This document shows, in pieces, positions 44,459 to 55,928 of a stretch of DNA of 64,000 nucleotides (the first letter of the stretch is position 1; each line of letters starts with the position of its first letter). The stretch comes from Obelidium mucronatum (Eukaryota; Chytridiomycota; Chytridiomycetes; Chytridiales; Chytriomycetaceae). Location: NCBI GenBank assembly GCA_025765595.1, contig JAIVFH010000058.1, positions 62,001 to 126,000 of the forward strand. Direction: 5' to 3'. The notes beneath the pieces are model-generated. The model made no database searches, was not told the origin of the DNA, and saw only the letters and a program-made list of their open reading frames with translations. Position numbers and translations under genes: made by a program.

Positions 44459-45871
44459 TTAAAGAACAACACTCCTCCTCTTTTTAGCATCTCCCACAAC
44501 ACCATCCCAATGTAAAATCTCTCGCCGTTCTTGCACAAGCGAGCAACTCATGCAACAGAAACTAAGCAACAACTCGCCACACTCCCCACCTTCTCCGTCA
44601 GCATCCAGATCTCTCAGAGCATAGCGCGAACGAATTGATTTCCGTAAACTTCGATGGGGAATACAGCAGAGACAGCATGGCATCACTGATGTAAAGCATA
44701 AAGCGGATTGCCAGATGCGTCCTGATTCAGTGCTATCAACTGAGGGATGCCCACAACACCGTTCAATATGATCATTTTCAATAACACCGCCAGAGCGGAG
44801 AAACATTTCCCGGTTTTGGGCAAATGTAATGCACGGGCATAGAGCGGTTGATACTATTGGAGTGATTGAGTGAGTCGGTCTTTCGTGGTTTGATGAAATG
44901 ATTGAAATTGTAGGGGATCTTAATGGCTGAGTTGTATGAATTGCGTTGTGGTGGGGCATGTTGCTGCCATTGCCGTATTGGTGGTGGTGGTGGTCCCAAT
45001 CTAATGATTGCAAGTGTACTTGCGATGGAGGAGAAATGAGAGTACGAGAGGGCATCTTGAGGGATAAAATTGGTGTATCGTTGCGTTCCAATTCATCGCT
45101 TTCGTCATCGTCCTGTTGTTTTGTGTTGGATTGTTGTTGTTGAGTATTCAAGCCGGCTACCCGGGATGGCTTGGTTCTCTTTGTTGTTGCTTGTGATGTC
45201 GCGGCTGAAGCAAAGGCAAACTCCTGCGGGTCGACCGCCCACCACTTTTCAAACACGCCAAAGGCCCAATTGTTTGAATAGGCGCCTTGGATAGACGTGA
45301 CTGCGTCGGCCACAATCGAGAACGACTGCGACATTGACATTGACAGACGCGACTGCTTTGCGGTCGGACCGCCGGCGGCGTTGCGCAGCGAGGCGGCGAC
45401 GTGCAGCGATGAGGCGTTCGAGCGGCGCAGCTTGACGGGCTGGTGCGGGTGCGCGTGGGCTTGTGCGCGCAGCGAGTAGCGGTCGGCGGTGTCGAACATG
45501 TTGAACGAGTCGGCGAGCGACACGAGCGACACGCGCTTCTCGCGCCGGTCGCGGTCGCGGTCGCGGTCGCTGTCGAGGCGGTCGCGCCGGTGCGGGTGCG
45601 GGTTGTCCGCTGACGTCGTCGTGGCGTCGGCGCTGCTGCTCGACGCGCGCGCGCCGTCGTCGGCGGCGGCAGCGGCGGCTTCGAGCACGCCGAGCATCAT
45701 TTCGACGGGCGACAGCGGCTGCGGCGTCGCGCTTGGCTGCGCCGCCGAATGCCGCTGCGTGTCGCCGCTGGACGCCGACGCCGACTGCGACTGCGACTGC
45801 GACGCCGACTGCGACACGGCGATCGAGAGCGGCGGCCGCTCCAGCGTTTCTTCGTCGCCAAATGCGTCCAT
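44459..45871 (-). CDS. PLAC8 (DUF614) domain protein
   Basis: Single exon of 470 aa. The C-terminal third carries the Cys-rich PLAC8 pattern: CPCITFAQNREMF (about 333), a spaced Cys pair, CCLCCIPHRSLRKSIRSRY, and CGELLLSFCCMSCSLVQERR. PLAC8 proteins are usually small and membrane-associated and have been linked to metal or calcium handling and size control (family knowledge). Here a long Ser/Asp/Arg-rich N terminus precedes the domain, including an RDRDRDR repeat, and the first 190 codons are strikingly GC-rich. Its role in this organism cannot be inferred further. It converges with the zinc-finger gene at 43219. Confidence 0.75.
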   Translation of the reverse strand: MDAFGDEETLERPPLSIAVSQSASQSQSQSASASSGDTQRHSAAQPSATPQPLSPVEMMLGVLEAAAAAADDGARASSSSADATTTSADNPHPHRRDRLDSDRDRDRDRREKRVSLVSLADSFNMFDTADRYSLRAQAHAHPHQPVKLRRSNASSLHVAASLRNAAGGPTAKQSRLSMSMSQSFSIVADAVTSIQGAYSNNWAFGVFEKWWAVDPQEFAFASAATSQATTKRTKPSRVAGLNTQQQQSNTKQQDDDESDELERNDTPILSLKMPSRTLISPPSQVHLQSLDWDHHHHQYGNGSNMPHHNAIHTTQPLRSPTISIISSNHERPTHSITPIVSTALCPCITFAQNREMFLRSGGVIENDHIERCCGHPSVDSTESGRIWQSALCFTSVMPCCLCCIPHRSLRKSIRSRYALRDLDADGEGGECGELLLSFCCMSCSLVQERREILHWDGVVGDAKKRRSVVL

Positions 45872-46194
45872 CTCCCTTCGATGCTGGTTTTGATCTTAAA
45901 ATCTCCCTTTATCAGAAACCAAATCACAAATCTTATTTACACTTAACAACAACACGTGGGAAAGAATGTACTGCCAGTGTCAGTGTCAATCGTCTGGAAT
46001 AATAATCGAATGCAACATCTATGGCCCCACCTTCATGTACGACTGTGACATTTAGAAGGATGAGCGATTCGAATATCTAGAGCATCTATCTCAATCTTAA
46101 ATCATTATTATAATCTACATATCATAGAACGATCAAGTATTTATTTTTCTTCAATTCTACATTAATAAATAAATAATCATAATAATAACCTTGT
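45872..46194. promoter_or_regulatory. Divergent intergenic region (PLAC8 gene / Med11-like gene)
   Basis: About 320 bp of AT-rich DNA with AATAAATAAATAATCATAATAATA just before the Med11-like ATG. No other feature was recognised. Confidence 0.4.
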
Positions 46195-46952
46195 ATGAAC
46201 TCATCAGCGGCATCAACACTCTCGTCATCTCTAAGCAGCAGTGTTGCTTCTTCGCCTGCGGCAGGCAATGCTGCCGACCAGTCAACTGCAAACTCAAATG
46301 AACACCACCTCAACCTGCTTGCTTCCGTTGAAGAGGTGTAGCTGCTTGCTTTTCTCCCAGCCAACCGCCAAAACAAAAACTTGATTTTGGCTTCCCATTT
46401 GGCTAATTCGGGGCTGTTGCTGACTGTTCCATCATTTGCAGAAAATAGTGCGATTGGTCAAAGTTGCTGGTCTTGTTGTTGAAGCCCTCGCATCGGAAGG
46501 CATCGATCTAGACGAACGCAAGGAGGAATTTGTGAATCGACATCGCGAATATACTGATCTGCTACGGGTAAACAAGAGACAACAGAAAAGAAAGTTATCG
46601 TGACTTTTTAATCAACCATCACACCCATCCACAGGATATTCAAAAAACTCTACGCATTGTTTTCAGGCATTTGTCTAAAGCTGGGATTCTGAGTTCAAGT
46701 TCGGGACAAGGGTCATCTGTAAAACTTGCGGGAGATTTAACGACTGCATTGCAAATGTCTTCATTACCTTATCAAAGCACTGTGGAAGGCTTCGAGACTG
46801 ATTTCAAATTAAATGTCGAAGGATTACATGTTTTGGCGCAAACTGTACGTGCCGGCGTGCTGGACGCGTATGGAATTGACCTTGACGCAGAAAAGAGTAG
46901 TAACCGCAAAGGAGATGGGTCTATAGGAGATAAGATGATGGTGGATGTATAA
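46195..46952 (+). CDS. MED11: Mediator complex subunit 11-like protein
   Basis: Exons 46195-46335, 46442-46567 and 46635-46952 are all phase 0 and give 194 aa. After a Ser/Ala-rich head the protein reads LNLLASVEEKIVRLVKVAGL then VEALASEG, a spacer, and YTDLLRDIQKTLRIVFRHL, matching the Med11 pattern of two helices (L..VE..I..L...A, then a later helix in the Mediator head four-helix bundle with Med22). The C-terminal extension of about 80 residues is longer than typical Med11. Family knowledge: Med11 is an essential RNA polymerase II Mediator head subunit. The call rests on pattern, so moderate confidence. Confidence 0.65.
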
Positions 46953-47083
46953 ATATATAATAAGACAAATGAGACCTTATATTTGAAGTTTACAGTGTGC
47001 ACGGCATATTATTTTAGATTATTTTAAACATGTGTAGAGTTTATTTTTAGAAACCAATTTCCCTTGTCAGACACGACAGTCAG

Positions 47084-49162
47084 ATGTCAACCTTCTTCAT
47101 TGGCTGTTTGTTCGCCACTGCAACAGCGGTAGCAGCATTGGATCCTCCGAACCTGAAACGATTCACTTTTAATATATCCGAAGGAGCCGTGGCTCCCGAT
47201 GGCGTACCGCTCCCAATGAAGCTAGTCAACAATCAACTCGATTATCCGATTATAGTCGATCGCGGAGATACTGTTTCAATCACAATCAACAATAACCTCA
47301 AAGAGAGTACGTCAATACATTGGCATGGTAAACCGTGTTTTTTGGGAACCCCAATCCCACATCTCTCATACTGTACAACATAGGACTGGATATGAGAGGC
47401 ACTCCATGGTATGATGGTGCCGAAATGGTTCGTTCTTTTTTAGACTTCTCTTTTGGTTGATGACGCTTTCCCCTCCAAAAGGTTTCGCAGTGTCCCATTC
47501 AACCCGGATCGTCTTTTGTTTACGAATTCAATGTGGGAAATCAAACCGGTACCTATTGGTATCATTCGCATTCGCATTTACAAAGTGGTGAGTGAGAGGA
47601 GAGACAGGAAGAAAGCTTGAATGGCTTGATTTACTCCTTTTGACCCCCTCGATTAAAAAACGTATTTTTTATTTTTTCAGCGACTGGTCTAAAAGGACCT
47701 TTTATAATAAGAGATCCAAACGAGCCAGCTCATATTCAATATGACGATGAATTCATCATGACCATTACAGATCACTTCCACATTGCCCCTGACCTTCTAT
47801 TGGCGAATTATTATGGAGCTCGAGATCCCGCGCCATCATCAGCCCTTATTAACGGGTTGGGGAGATCGGATTGTAGAAACGCACAGGCCGGTGGGATTGA
47901 AGATTATTGCGTTCTCGACAATCCTTGGACGGTGTTTCCTGTCACGAAAGGAAAACGATGTATGTGAGGGTGGCACACTTTCTTGTAGATGCGTTATCAT
48001 TTATACATTGGTCTTGTTTTGGTAGACCTTGTCCGCGTCATAAACACAAGCGCCGAAGCAGGATTCACTGTCAAAATCGACCACCACGACATGACAATCA
48101 TATCTGCCGATGGTCACTACACAACCCCTACCAACGTAAATGAGTTTCAAATCACTGCTGGACAGCGATATTCATTTCTGTTTGTCGCTACTGGATCCGA
48201 AACAGACAATTATTGGATCACAGCAACCATGGAAGATATGTATACAAGCAGCGGGTCCAAATTCGCGCCTGAATTCTCGTCCACAACAAGAGCAATTTTG
48301 CGTTATCAATCGGCTCCACTCACTGAACCACCATTGTTATCATCATCACCGTCCTCATCCTCTCCCTCCTCCTCCTCATCCCAACGTTTAAACGTTTTTC
48401 AACTCGGCCAACTAAATGGAACACCAACCGACAAAATGCCTTCCTTCGCACGACAAATGCGTCTTCGATTCGCTGTTTCCGGAAAAGCCGCAATCCAAAA
48501 CAAGACGGTTGGAACAATGAAACTCGATATCAACGGAGACCCGGCTTTCGAAGGACAATATCATACCCCAAGAACACCAACCTTGAAGGACGTGGTTACG
48601 GTGGGAAGAGATTTATCAGGTGGGAAAAGCAACTCTGTCAATGTTGTGAATGGGGAGTCGGTGCTTTTGATTGTGGAAAACGATGATGTTATAGATCATA
48701 CGTTTCATTTACACGGGGTGAGTGTTTTTTTTTATTGTTATTATTATAAAATGCTTTTGTGTCTTTCTAGTTTTTAATTTTTTTTTATTATTATTTGGAA
48801 GCATTCCTTTTTAGTCATAAATGGGGGAAACACGAAAGAAAAAGAGCGTCGACAAGATACAACTACAAGAAGCGCAACTTTTCCACGCCGAGACAGTATT
48901 CAAGTCCCTGGATGTGTCGGAACAGGAGAAGGAGCATGTTCTCCTGGATTTGTTAGTCTCCTGATTCACTTTGATAACCCTGGGGTTTGGTTGTTTCACT
49001 GTCATATTGATTGGCACCTTGCAGTTGAGTTTTTTTCATTTTATTCTTTTGGTAATTTACCTTTTTTTTTATTTATCTCAGGCGGGACTTGTCATCTCCT
49101 TTGTAAATACAAACTTTGGAGATGTTGGTAAAGGCATTCCTCCAGACTTCTGGACATGCTGA
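47084..49162 (+). CDS. Secreted multicopper oxidase (laccase-like)
   Basis: Exons 47084-47327, 47384-47427, 47482-47587, 47681-47959, 48026-48717, 48802-49023 and 49082-49162 give about 555 aa. It couples one-electron oxidation of substrates to O2 reduction at T1 and T2/T3 copper sites. A signal peptide ([20 protein letters not shown]) is followed by cupredoxin domains with all four copper motifs: HWHG (about 80, completed across intron 1), WYHSH (about 125), HTFHLHGHS (about 451, completed across intron 5) and [12 protein letters not shown] (about 522). A Pro/Ser-rich linker lies near 48340-48390. No C-terminal membrane segment is seen, arguing against a Fet3-type ferroxidase. It appears complete and functional. 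Confidence 0.9.
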
Positions 49163-49315
49163 TAACACACTTCTTACACGGAATAAAGTTAACATATACA
49201 AGCTTCCTCTTTTAATTTTTGAAAGTATTTATTAATAAATAATGCTTTATTTCCCTTTCCTCCGGGGGGAACAAAGTACAGAGACAAAGAATTGGACTCG
49301 TAAAAAAAGGCTCTC

Positions 49316-49753
49316 TCAAGCAGAGGGAGACTCCTTTGTAATCTGAGCATGAGCAGCCTTAACAAAATCAAGCCCAGCAATACCATCAAAGTAAGCCTTC
49401 ACTTTCGCGTACGCAGTCAAGTCAATCTTGAGGAACCCAGACCAACTCAAAACAATGTACAAGTACGAATCAGCGACGGAAAATTCCCCGCCAATCCAAA
49501 ACGGACGACCGTCGGCAAGTTCCACGTCGTTGAGAAACTTGAGCTTGGTGTGGAGCTTTTCGGTGGCCCAAGTACGCACTTCTGGTGTGATGGAGGGGTT
49601 GAAGAGTGGGCCGTAGGAGCCGTGGACTTCTGAAGATACATAGGAGAGCTTGGATTGCAAGAGGTATCTGAATTTTTTTTTTTTGTGAATTGGTAAGCAC
49701 GTGTTTTTGAGTGGTGGGAGACGCAAAATACAATTCAAGGTGAATAGCGCGTG

Positions 49754-49784
<31 letters not shown>

Positions 49785-50148
49785 GACAGAGGGAGACGGA
49801 AGGAGAGAGAGAAAATAGATAGAGTGTGCAGTAATTAAGAATAGGATAATACCTAGCACTGGTTCCGTTCTTGGCACCAACAGAAGTCACAGCATTATCA
49901 GCAATCCACTGAAGCGTCGCAGCATTCTCGTTCAAGACAGTTCCATCCTCAAGGACAATGGTGGGCACATTTCCCTTTGGGTTAATCTTGAAAAAGTCTG
50001 CGCCAGTGTTTGGACCTGTCAAGACCTTCTTTGCGCGAATATCGGCCTGGTACGCGTTCAACTTGGTGCCGAGAATACCGGCGCGGTAAGCCGCAATGAA
50101 GTTGGCAGCGCCACAGGAAGTTGCAGTGTAGTAGAGGGTAGCTGTCAT
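49316..50148 (-). CDS. Glutathione S-transferase, bacterial beta-like (GstA type)
   Basis: Exons 50148-49853 and 49667-49316 (minus, phase 2) give 215 aa, the usual GST size. The thioredoxin-fold half has TATSCGAANFIAAYRAGI and NPKGNVPTIVLEDGTVLNEN (cis-Pro and glutathione-binding Glu-Asn). The helical half has WATEKLHTKLKFLND and FSVADSYLYIVLSW. The early SCGA Cys resembles the conserved Cys of beta-class enzymes, which are common in bacteria, so ancient transfer is possible but not demonstrable here. The 185-nt intron holds a (GA)n microsatellite. Likely cytosolic detoxification. Confidence 0.85.
49756..49816 (+). repeat. (GA)n microsatellite within the GST intron
   Basis: An imperfect GA run (GAGAGAAAGAGAGAGAGAGA and continuing with AC and GG interruptions) between the two GST exons. 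Confidence 0.9.
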
Positions 50149-50254
50149 TTGGGGTTTGGTGGATTGTTGTTTTTTTGAAGTTTTTTTTTTTTTTTGTGGG
50201 TCTAGCGGTTTATTCGAAAAATAAAAACGAATTTGAGGGCGAAACACCTCCCGA

Positions 50255-52175
50255 TTACAAATTGCTTATGTACTTGGGCCCTTCGAACGCAACCCCTTGT
50301 GCCTTTTCAAGTCCCTCTCCATCATAAGAAACCAAAGGACTGAGTTCAATGTCACCAACAACTGAACCACCAGCAGCCTCAATAAATCGTCTGCTTTGCG
50401 CCTGGAAAACAAAACTGATTGATTGAGTAAACCCAAATAAACGAAAAAATAAAATAAAAATAGAAACGCCCTTACAAGAATATCAGCACGAGAAGTAGCA
50501 GGATTATCCTCCTTTGACGCAGGACCATTCTTCAAAGGACTAAATTCCTCATTTCTCGCAGTTTCAAGAACCGCCAACTTTTCACAATGTGGGAACACAT
50601 CGAAAATAAACAGTTCCAACTTGATTCCGTTATTCGCTGTTGGAACAACAACTTCATTCGTCGACAAGTCGACATGCTTAATCTTCTTCTTGGCGACGTG
50701 GAACTCCATGCTGTTTTCCATGGCATCGATACCGTTCAGGAAGGCAGTTGTATAAAAGTGATTCGCAATATTAGCTGCCCTGTAAACCAGATGCCCGTCC
50801 GCGCTTGTAAGCTTGCTGAGTTCTTGTGGAATCTCACTATACTCCACAACAGAGAACTTTTTTTCACGAAGACAGACAACTCCAACCGGTTCGTCGTGGG
50901 AACGCTTGGGAACCACCTTCACACCACATCCAGTGTTCTTGGAAACGCAGTAACCAATAAATATGGGATCGGCAACCTTGACGAGACTAAAAAAATAAAA
51001 AATAAAAAAATAAAAGTTAAAAAATTGATTGATAAGCGGACACGATGATAACAAAAAAAAATTTCATAACACAATTTTCTGCCACGAGGTCGGCCAAAAA
51101 AATCAGCAAGCCTCAATTTTATAAACTCACTTACCAGTTATCAACACAGTAGGCATGGACATATGGAATACCACGTCTCTCCAAATCACTCAAGACACCT
51201 TCCTTCTTCAATGCCTTGTAGATTCCACCGTTTCCATCAGGTGCCGTGGAAACGAGTCCTTTACTCTCCAACAAAATCTTTCCATCCATCGTAAACGCAG
51301 GAAGAACTCCCTTAAAAACAAACACCTTTAACAAGAGCCAAAAAAAAAAAACAAAAATTGTCATGGTTTTTTTTTTTTTTCTTCTTTACCTGATTGAAGA
51401 ACATCACCTGGCTTTCACTCAACCCAAAGTACTTATGCTCTTTAAAGAAATTCTCTGTCCCAGCTCGAGTTGGTTCAGACGTCATGACATACCACGGAAC
51501 AATCGCTGTTGCAGCAAGCTCGGGATGAGTCTTGGCAGCGAGGCGTTGAATCGCGAGGATCCGTTCCCCTTGAAGCTGGAAGAGAGACTTCCCAGATGGT
51601 AACCCAATGTCATAGCATCCTTTTGGAGCAGATGATCCGAGTCTGGTTCCTTGACCACCGGCTGGAAGTGAAAGGAGAAGAAATTTAGAATCTTTCCCAC
51701 CCCCTTATTTTTTTTGGCAGGGTAGACACATGCCGAGAATAAATTAGGTCAACCAACCTAATAAGATCACGGCAACTTTCCCTTGAGCAATTAGCTTGAC
51801 ACCGTCCTTGCGCCACTGTTCTACATCTGCGGCCTTGTCCGCATCCAGGGTGGAGCAGAAGGACGAGTCCGGAAGTGGATCGAATGCATCATGATCATGA
51901 GGTCCGGCAGTCGTCGCCTTTGCAAAGATACGATTGCAACGATCAACGTCAATATCGTTCAGCTGGGCAAGGAGCTTCGCCTTCTCTTCAACGGTGAGAG
52001 TTTCAAAGTACTGAAAAACGTGCCCTTGCCCGGCATCTGTAAACAACTGTCGAAGAGTTGCCTCGCTGTGGACAACAGCTTCCTTGTGCAATACATGGGC
52101 AGAAGTGGCTGGGCTTGATCCAGTTGTGTGCGTGTGTAGCTTCTTTTGAACGAATGCAAAGAACGATTTGAGCAT
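50255..52175 (-). CDS. UAP1: UDP-N-acetylglucosamine pyrophosphorylase
   Basis: Exons (minus) 52175-51758, 51661-51390, 51310-51135, 50986-50476 and 50401-50255 give 507 aa, normal for the family. It makes UDP-GlcNAc from UTP and GlcNAc-1-phosphate, the donor for chitin and glycans, in the cytosol. The signature [17 protein letters not shown] is formed across the first splice, followed by [12 protein letters not shown]. Further landmarks are [15 protein letters not shown] (exon 2/3), [18 protein letters not shown] (exon 3/4), [26 protein letters not shown] and [14 protein letters not shown]. It lies on the same strand as, and about 26 kb from, the chitin synthase that uses its product. Confidence 0.93.
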
Positions 52176-52402
52176 TTTCAGCCTGATTTTACAATAACGT
52201 TTTGAAGCCGACGTTTTTTTATTTTCAATTGAAATTGAAATGGGTGTAAGGTTCAAACCAAGTTTTTTTTATCAGCCAGTAAGATCAAAAAGTTGTTATT
52301 GTATACTATCATCATTAGTCGCCTCTTGTCGAAGAATGAGCCAAGGAAGGAAAAAAAAGGGGGGAAAAATAGGTGGCAAAAAAAAATAATAAGTTAGTCT
52401 CC

Positions 52403-55400
52403 TCATCCAGCACGACCTCCAAAACTCAGCCCCCTACTCCGGCCCTTTCGAACAGGAGGAAAAGGTTCGGTTTCCTCTACGGCTGCCCCACTATCAATAA
52501 TAGAAGCGCCCACCATCCCACCGACAGGACCTGGTAACTGAGAAAGTCTAGATGCCCCACACTGACATTCACATCGAAGGCCACATTCACATAGCTTACA
52601 ATGGTTACCACATCTGCATTCATCTGAAGTAACAGATGCAGGTATTCCAGACGCAGATGTAGGACTACTTGCATCAATTGGCTTCAACAAGCCAGCTCGA
52701 TTGGCACGTTCACGAAGCTCCAAAAGCTCCATAAAGTTTGCATAGCTATCGCACATCCAAAAGATTGGCAACGTTGGCTCGGTGAGGTGGGGGTGAATTT
52801 CCCGTTCTAGTTCTTGAAGTGCGCGAGCGAATCCTTCGTTGGGGCGAATAATGGGGCGAGCCTGTTTTGTTCCATATTGATTTTTCAACAACTTTTTCTA
52901 ATAAAATCAACACACATACCTTGTAAGTGAGCAACCATGCCTCGTAAAGAGTCAGTTTCTGGAATCTCATCAAATAAGCCAATATGATAGTGGAAGACCT
53001 GCTTACACCTGCATGGCAATGAATCTATTTTTTTGGGGGGGAAAAAACAGTTAAAAAAATTGTCTAAGACACAATCAAACACAGATAAGCCTCACCAACA
53101 CATTTTCACCCAACAATCTGGCAGCCTCCACAACTTCACAACACTTTTCAAAAATCCATCTAATTGGTGCTGCGGGTGTATCTTCGATAGGAAAGTCATA
53201 CATTTTGACTCTCCAAGTTGTTCGCTTCTTTGCCTCTCTGGCCTGAGATCCATTCACCCCCATCGCTGGTGGTGGACCCACTCGTTTCGCAACACCACCC
53301 ATCAACCCGCGAAGCTTCTTTCTTTCCTCCCGATCCTCTAAAACAAACCCATTCATCCCACCTCCATCAGCTCGCCCCCGTCTAATGTTCTCTACCATTT
53401 TCCCCAGTTCACTAACTGTACCCATGCCTCCTGCAAGACCCTGGAAAAATTTAACGCTACCCTCAACTCCACTCATGGGTCCACTTGTATTACTTCCGCT
53501 GCTGTTTCCTGCAGCATCGTCCGTGACATCGTCATGGGAGTCTTCCCATTCACTCCAATCTGCTTCGTCAAAACTCGCATTGTCTTCAAAAATTCCCGTT
53601 CCAAGCGTCGTGTGGTGCTGGTTATGCAGACCATTGTTGAAAGCGTCGAATCCCCACCCCAGTCGAACAATATGCCGAATGTTCTTGGATCGTAATTCGG
53701 AAGCATCAGCTGCGGCATAGCAGGAACTCAAATGCAGGAATTGTGTCACGGAATTGTAGTGCGTCGTCGTTGTGGGGGGTGGTGATTTGGCCGCCAATGA
53801 CTTTGTTGGCGACACAACGTGAGAAATTGGGACCGCAACATCTCCCGCTGGAACCCGCTTTCCGTACCATACAGCAGCCACTAAATGGTGCTGCAGGTTT
53901 CGCAAGTCGTGTGTTGGGCTGTTGGTTTTTGGCAAGTGGGGAAATTGGGCTTGGGGATGCTTTGAGATGGACTTAATAATTGGATGATGCGAGATATGGT
54001 GGCGATTGTTGGGATGATGAATCAAGTGGCCCTTCACTTTGTTTGAGGTTATTTTTTTCTTGTGAGGAGATGCAGTGGGTGACTTCAGGAGGAATGCAGC
54101 GTCATCAGACAATGAAGCTGAAGCCATCTCAACAGAGTCATCCTCAATTCCGCCTATCCCGCTGTCTACCATGGTTTCATCAATCTGTTCTTCGTCATCA
54201 TCTCCGTCGACCTCCATGCTATCTTCCGTTGGAGAGACAACTGAGGTGGTTCCTAGATCATCCGTGTTTGATTCAGCAGAAGTGATGGGATTACTGGTGG
54301 TTGGAGAGTGCTCCACAGGTTCGTCCCCCCACCCCACAAAAGCATCGTCCGCATCGTCGATATTACCGATATCGGAAGAAGGAGATGAAACAGACGAATC
54401 TTCATTGTTTGCTGAAGGCAGAATCGCTTTGATCCGAGGGACTTTAAACATCCAAGGACATTCTTTGCGCAAGGCATCCACTCCACCCCGCAAATAGTAG
54501 ACCATATTCGCTCTATTTGGTGCTGAATTGATGAATTTAGTTCAAAGACATTATGCAAACCAACCGCTTTTGTTACCTTTCACATTCGCAGCCAGATACA
54601 CAGCAAGGCCGGCAGCGAAGCCAGTTGACGTACCAGTATCATCCATGATAATAATCTGGGTAGGAGTTGAGCCGGGCTAAAGAGGAAAAAACAAAATCAT
54701 GAGTCAGAAGTGTGTGTGTGTGTCATTGATTGGGCAGATAAGGAAATTTTTGGCACAGGCACACAGATCTGGGGGATCATCGCCTTGCATCACAAAGCCG
54801 GCAAGAATAGCGGATAAGAAATACAAAATGATGGAGACAAGAGGAGACTCTTGAAGGCAGATAGATGGCCCCACCATTGGATTCAAGTAACGGCGAGCAA
54901 AATGAGAATCCTGCATGTCAGACGAGAAATCCAGATCCATGTCCGGATACGATGACACGCCGTCTTCCAGGACCGAGTTGAAGAAGCGCACAAAGTCCAC
55001 TTTTGCGGCTTGGGCCGTTTGCGGCGCCTTCGCCTGGACCGGCGATAAGCGGGCGGCTTCGTCGGGCAGCTCGACCCGCGCAAAGTCGTTCCCGACGGCG
55101 ACGGCGGCGGCACGCGGGCTTGGCAGCGGCAGCGGCACGGCGACGGCGGGCGGCAGCAGCGCAGCGGGCGGGCCCAAAGCGGGCAGGCGGCCGTCGGGCG
55201 GCGGGGCGGCGGCGGCGACGCGCGCCTCGACGGCGTGGCGGATGCGCAGCAGCGCGGCGATGCGGCGCGCGCACGGCAGGTCGGCGGCGGCGTCGGCGAC
55301 GTCCAGCAGCAGCGCGCCGAGCAGCAGCGCCGGCGTCGCCGCGAGGCCCTCGACCGTGTGCGCGCCGACCGACCGCGGCGTCGTGCGGCGCGTCGGCGAC

Positions 55401-55570
55401 AGCACCGCCGCCGCCGTCGGCACCGACAGCGACAGCATGCGGCCGCGCACGCTGAACGACGGCGTCGACGCCACGCCGCCCGACCCGCCAGACACAAACA
55501 GCTTCGAGCTTTCCGAGTACGAATACGTGTCGGCGCCGGGCGCGGCTGCGAGTCCGCTCGAGACCGGCAT
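52403..55570 (-). CDS. Dual-specificity protein phosphatase with rhodanese-like segment and Cys-rich tail
   Basis: Proposed exons (minus) 55570-54794, 54676-54577, 54522-53096, 53024-52920 and 52861-52403 give 955 aa. The active-site loop is formed exactly across a splice: ENVL|IHCHAGVSRSSTI (about 768-780), followed by LAYLMRFQKLTLYEAWLL, typical of MAP-kinase-phosphatase-type DSPs. Upstream, TQIIIMDDTGTSTGFAAGLA and YLRGGVDALRKECPWMF resemble a rhodanese-like/CH2 segment. Its first part is unclear because the exon 1 donor (54793) is tentative. The first exon is extremely GC-rich and Ala/Pro-rich. After the catalytic domain comes a metallothionein-like Cys cluster (about 885-905: CRCGNHC, CECGLRCECQC). 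Likely role: dephosphorylation of MAP kinases or similar. Confidence 0.8.
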
Positions 55571-55928
55571 TTGGCACTTGCGAATGGGAAAAAACAAAGA
55601 AAGCAGGGATGAAAAAAAGAATCTCCAAGATAAAGAACGAGACCAGCCACACAAGCGCGTCAAAGTGCTGTGTCGGAACTCTTCGCTGATTCGAGCAATC
55701 CTTTTGTTTCCAGTGTACAGATCCTTGGATTAGTTTACTGCTTTTTTTTATTTTTAATTTATTTATTTATTTCATATTATACTTATTTGAGTGGATCAAT
55801 CCTTGATCAATGATTGACGTGTGATTTGTTGCATAGCATGGTTCGTTGGTTGTAGGAGTACCGTTTCTTCGAGGTGCGTGGGAAACCTGAAAAGCACATT
55901 TTTCCCATATCGAAAAACTCCAATCATT

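Noticed and set aside
49735..50247. Extending the GST start upstream to 50247
   Set aside because: The extension is Lys-rich from T/A tracts; ATG at 50148 fits the known GST start.
55821..55928. Upstream extension of the 55929 gene from a non-ATG codon
   Set aside because: ATG at 55929 gives a start matching the paralog architecture; the upstream residues have no family similarity.
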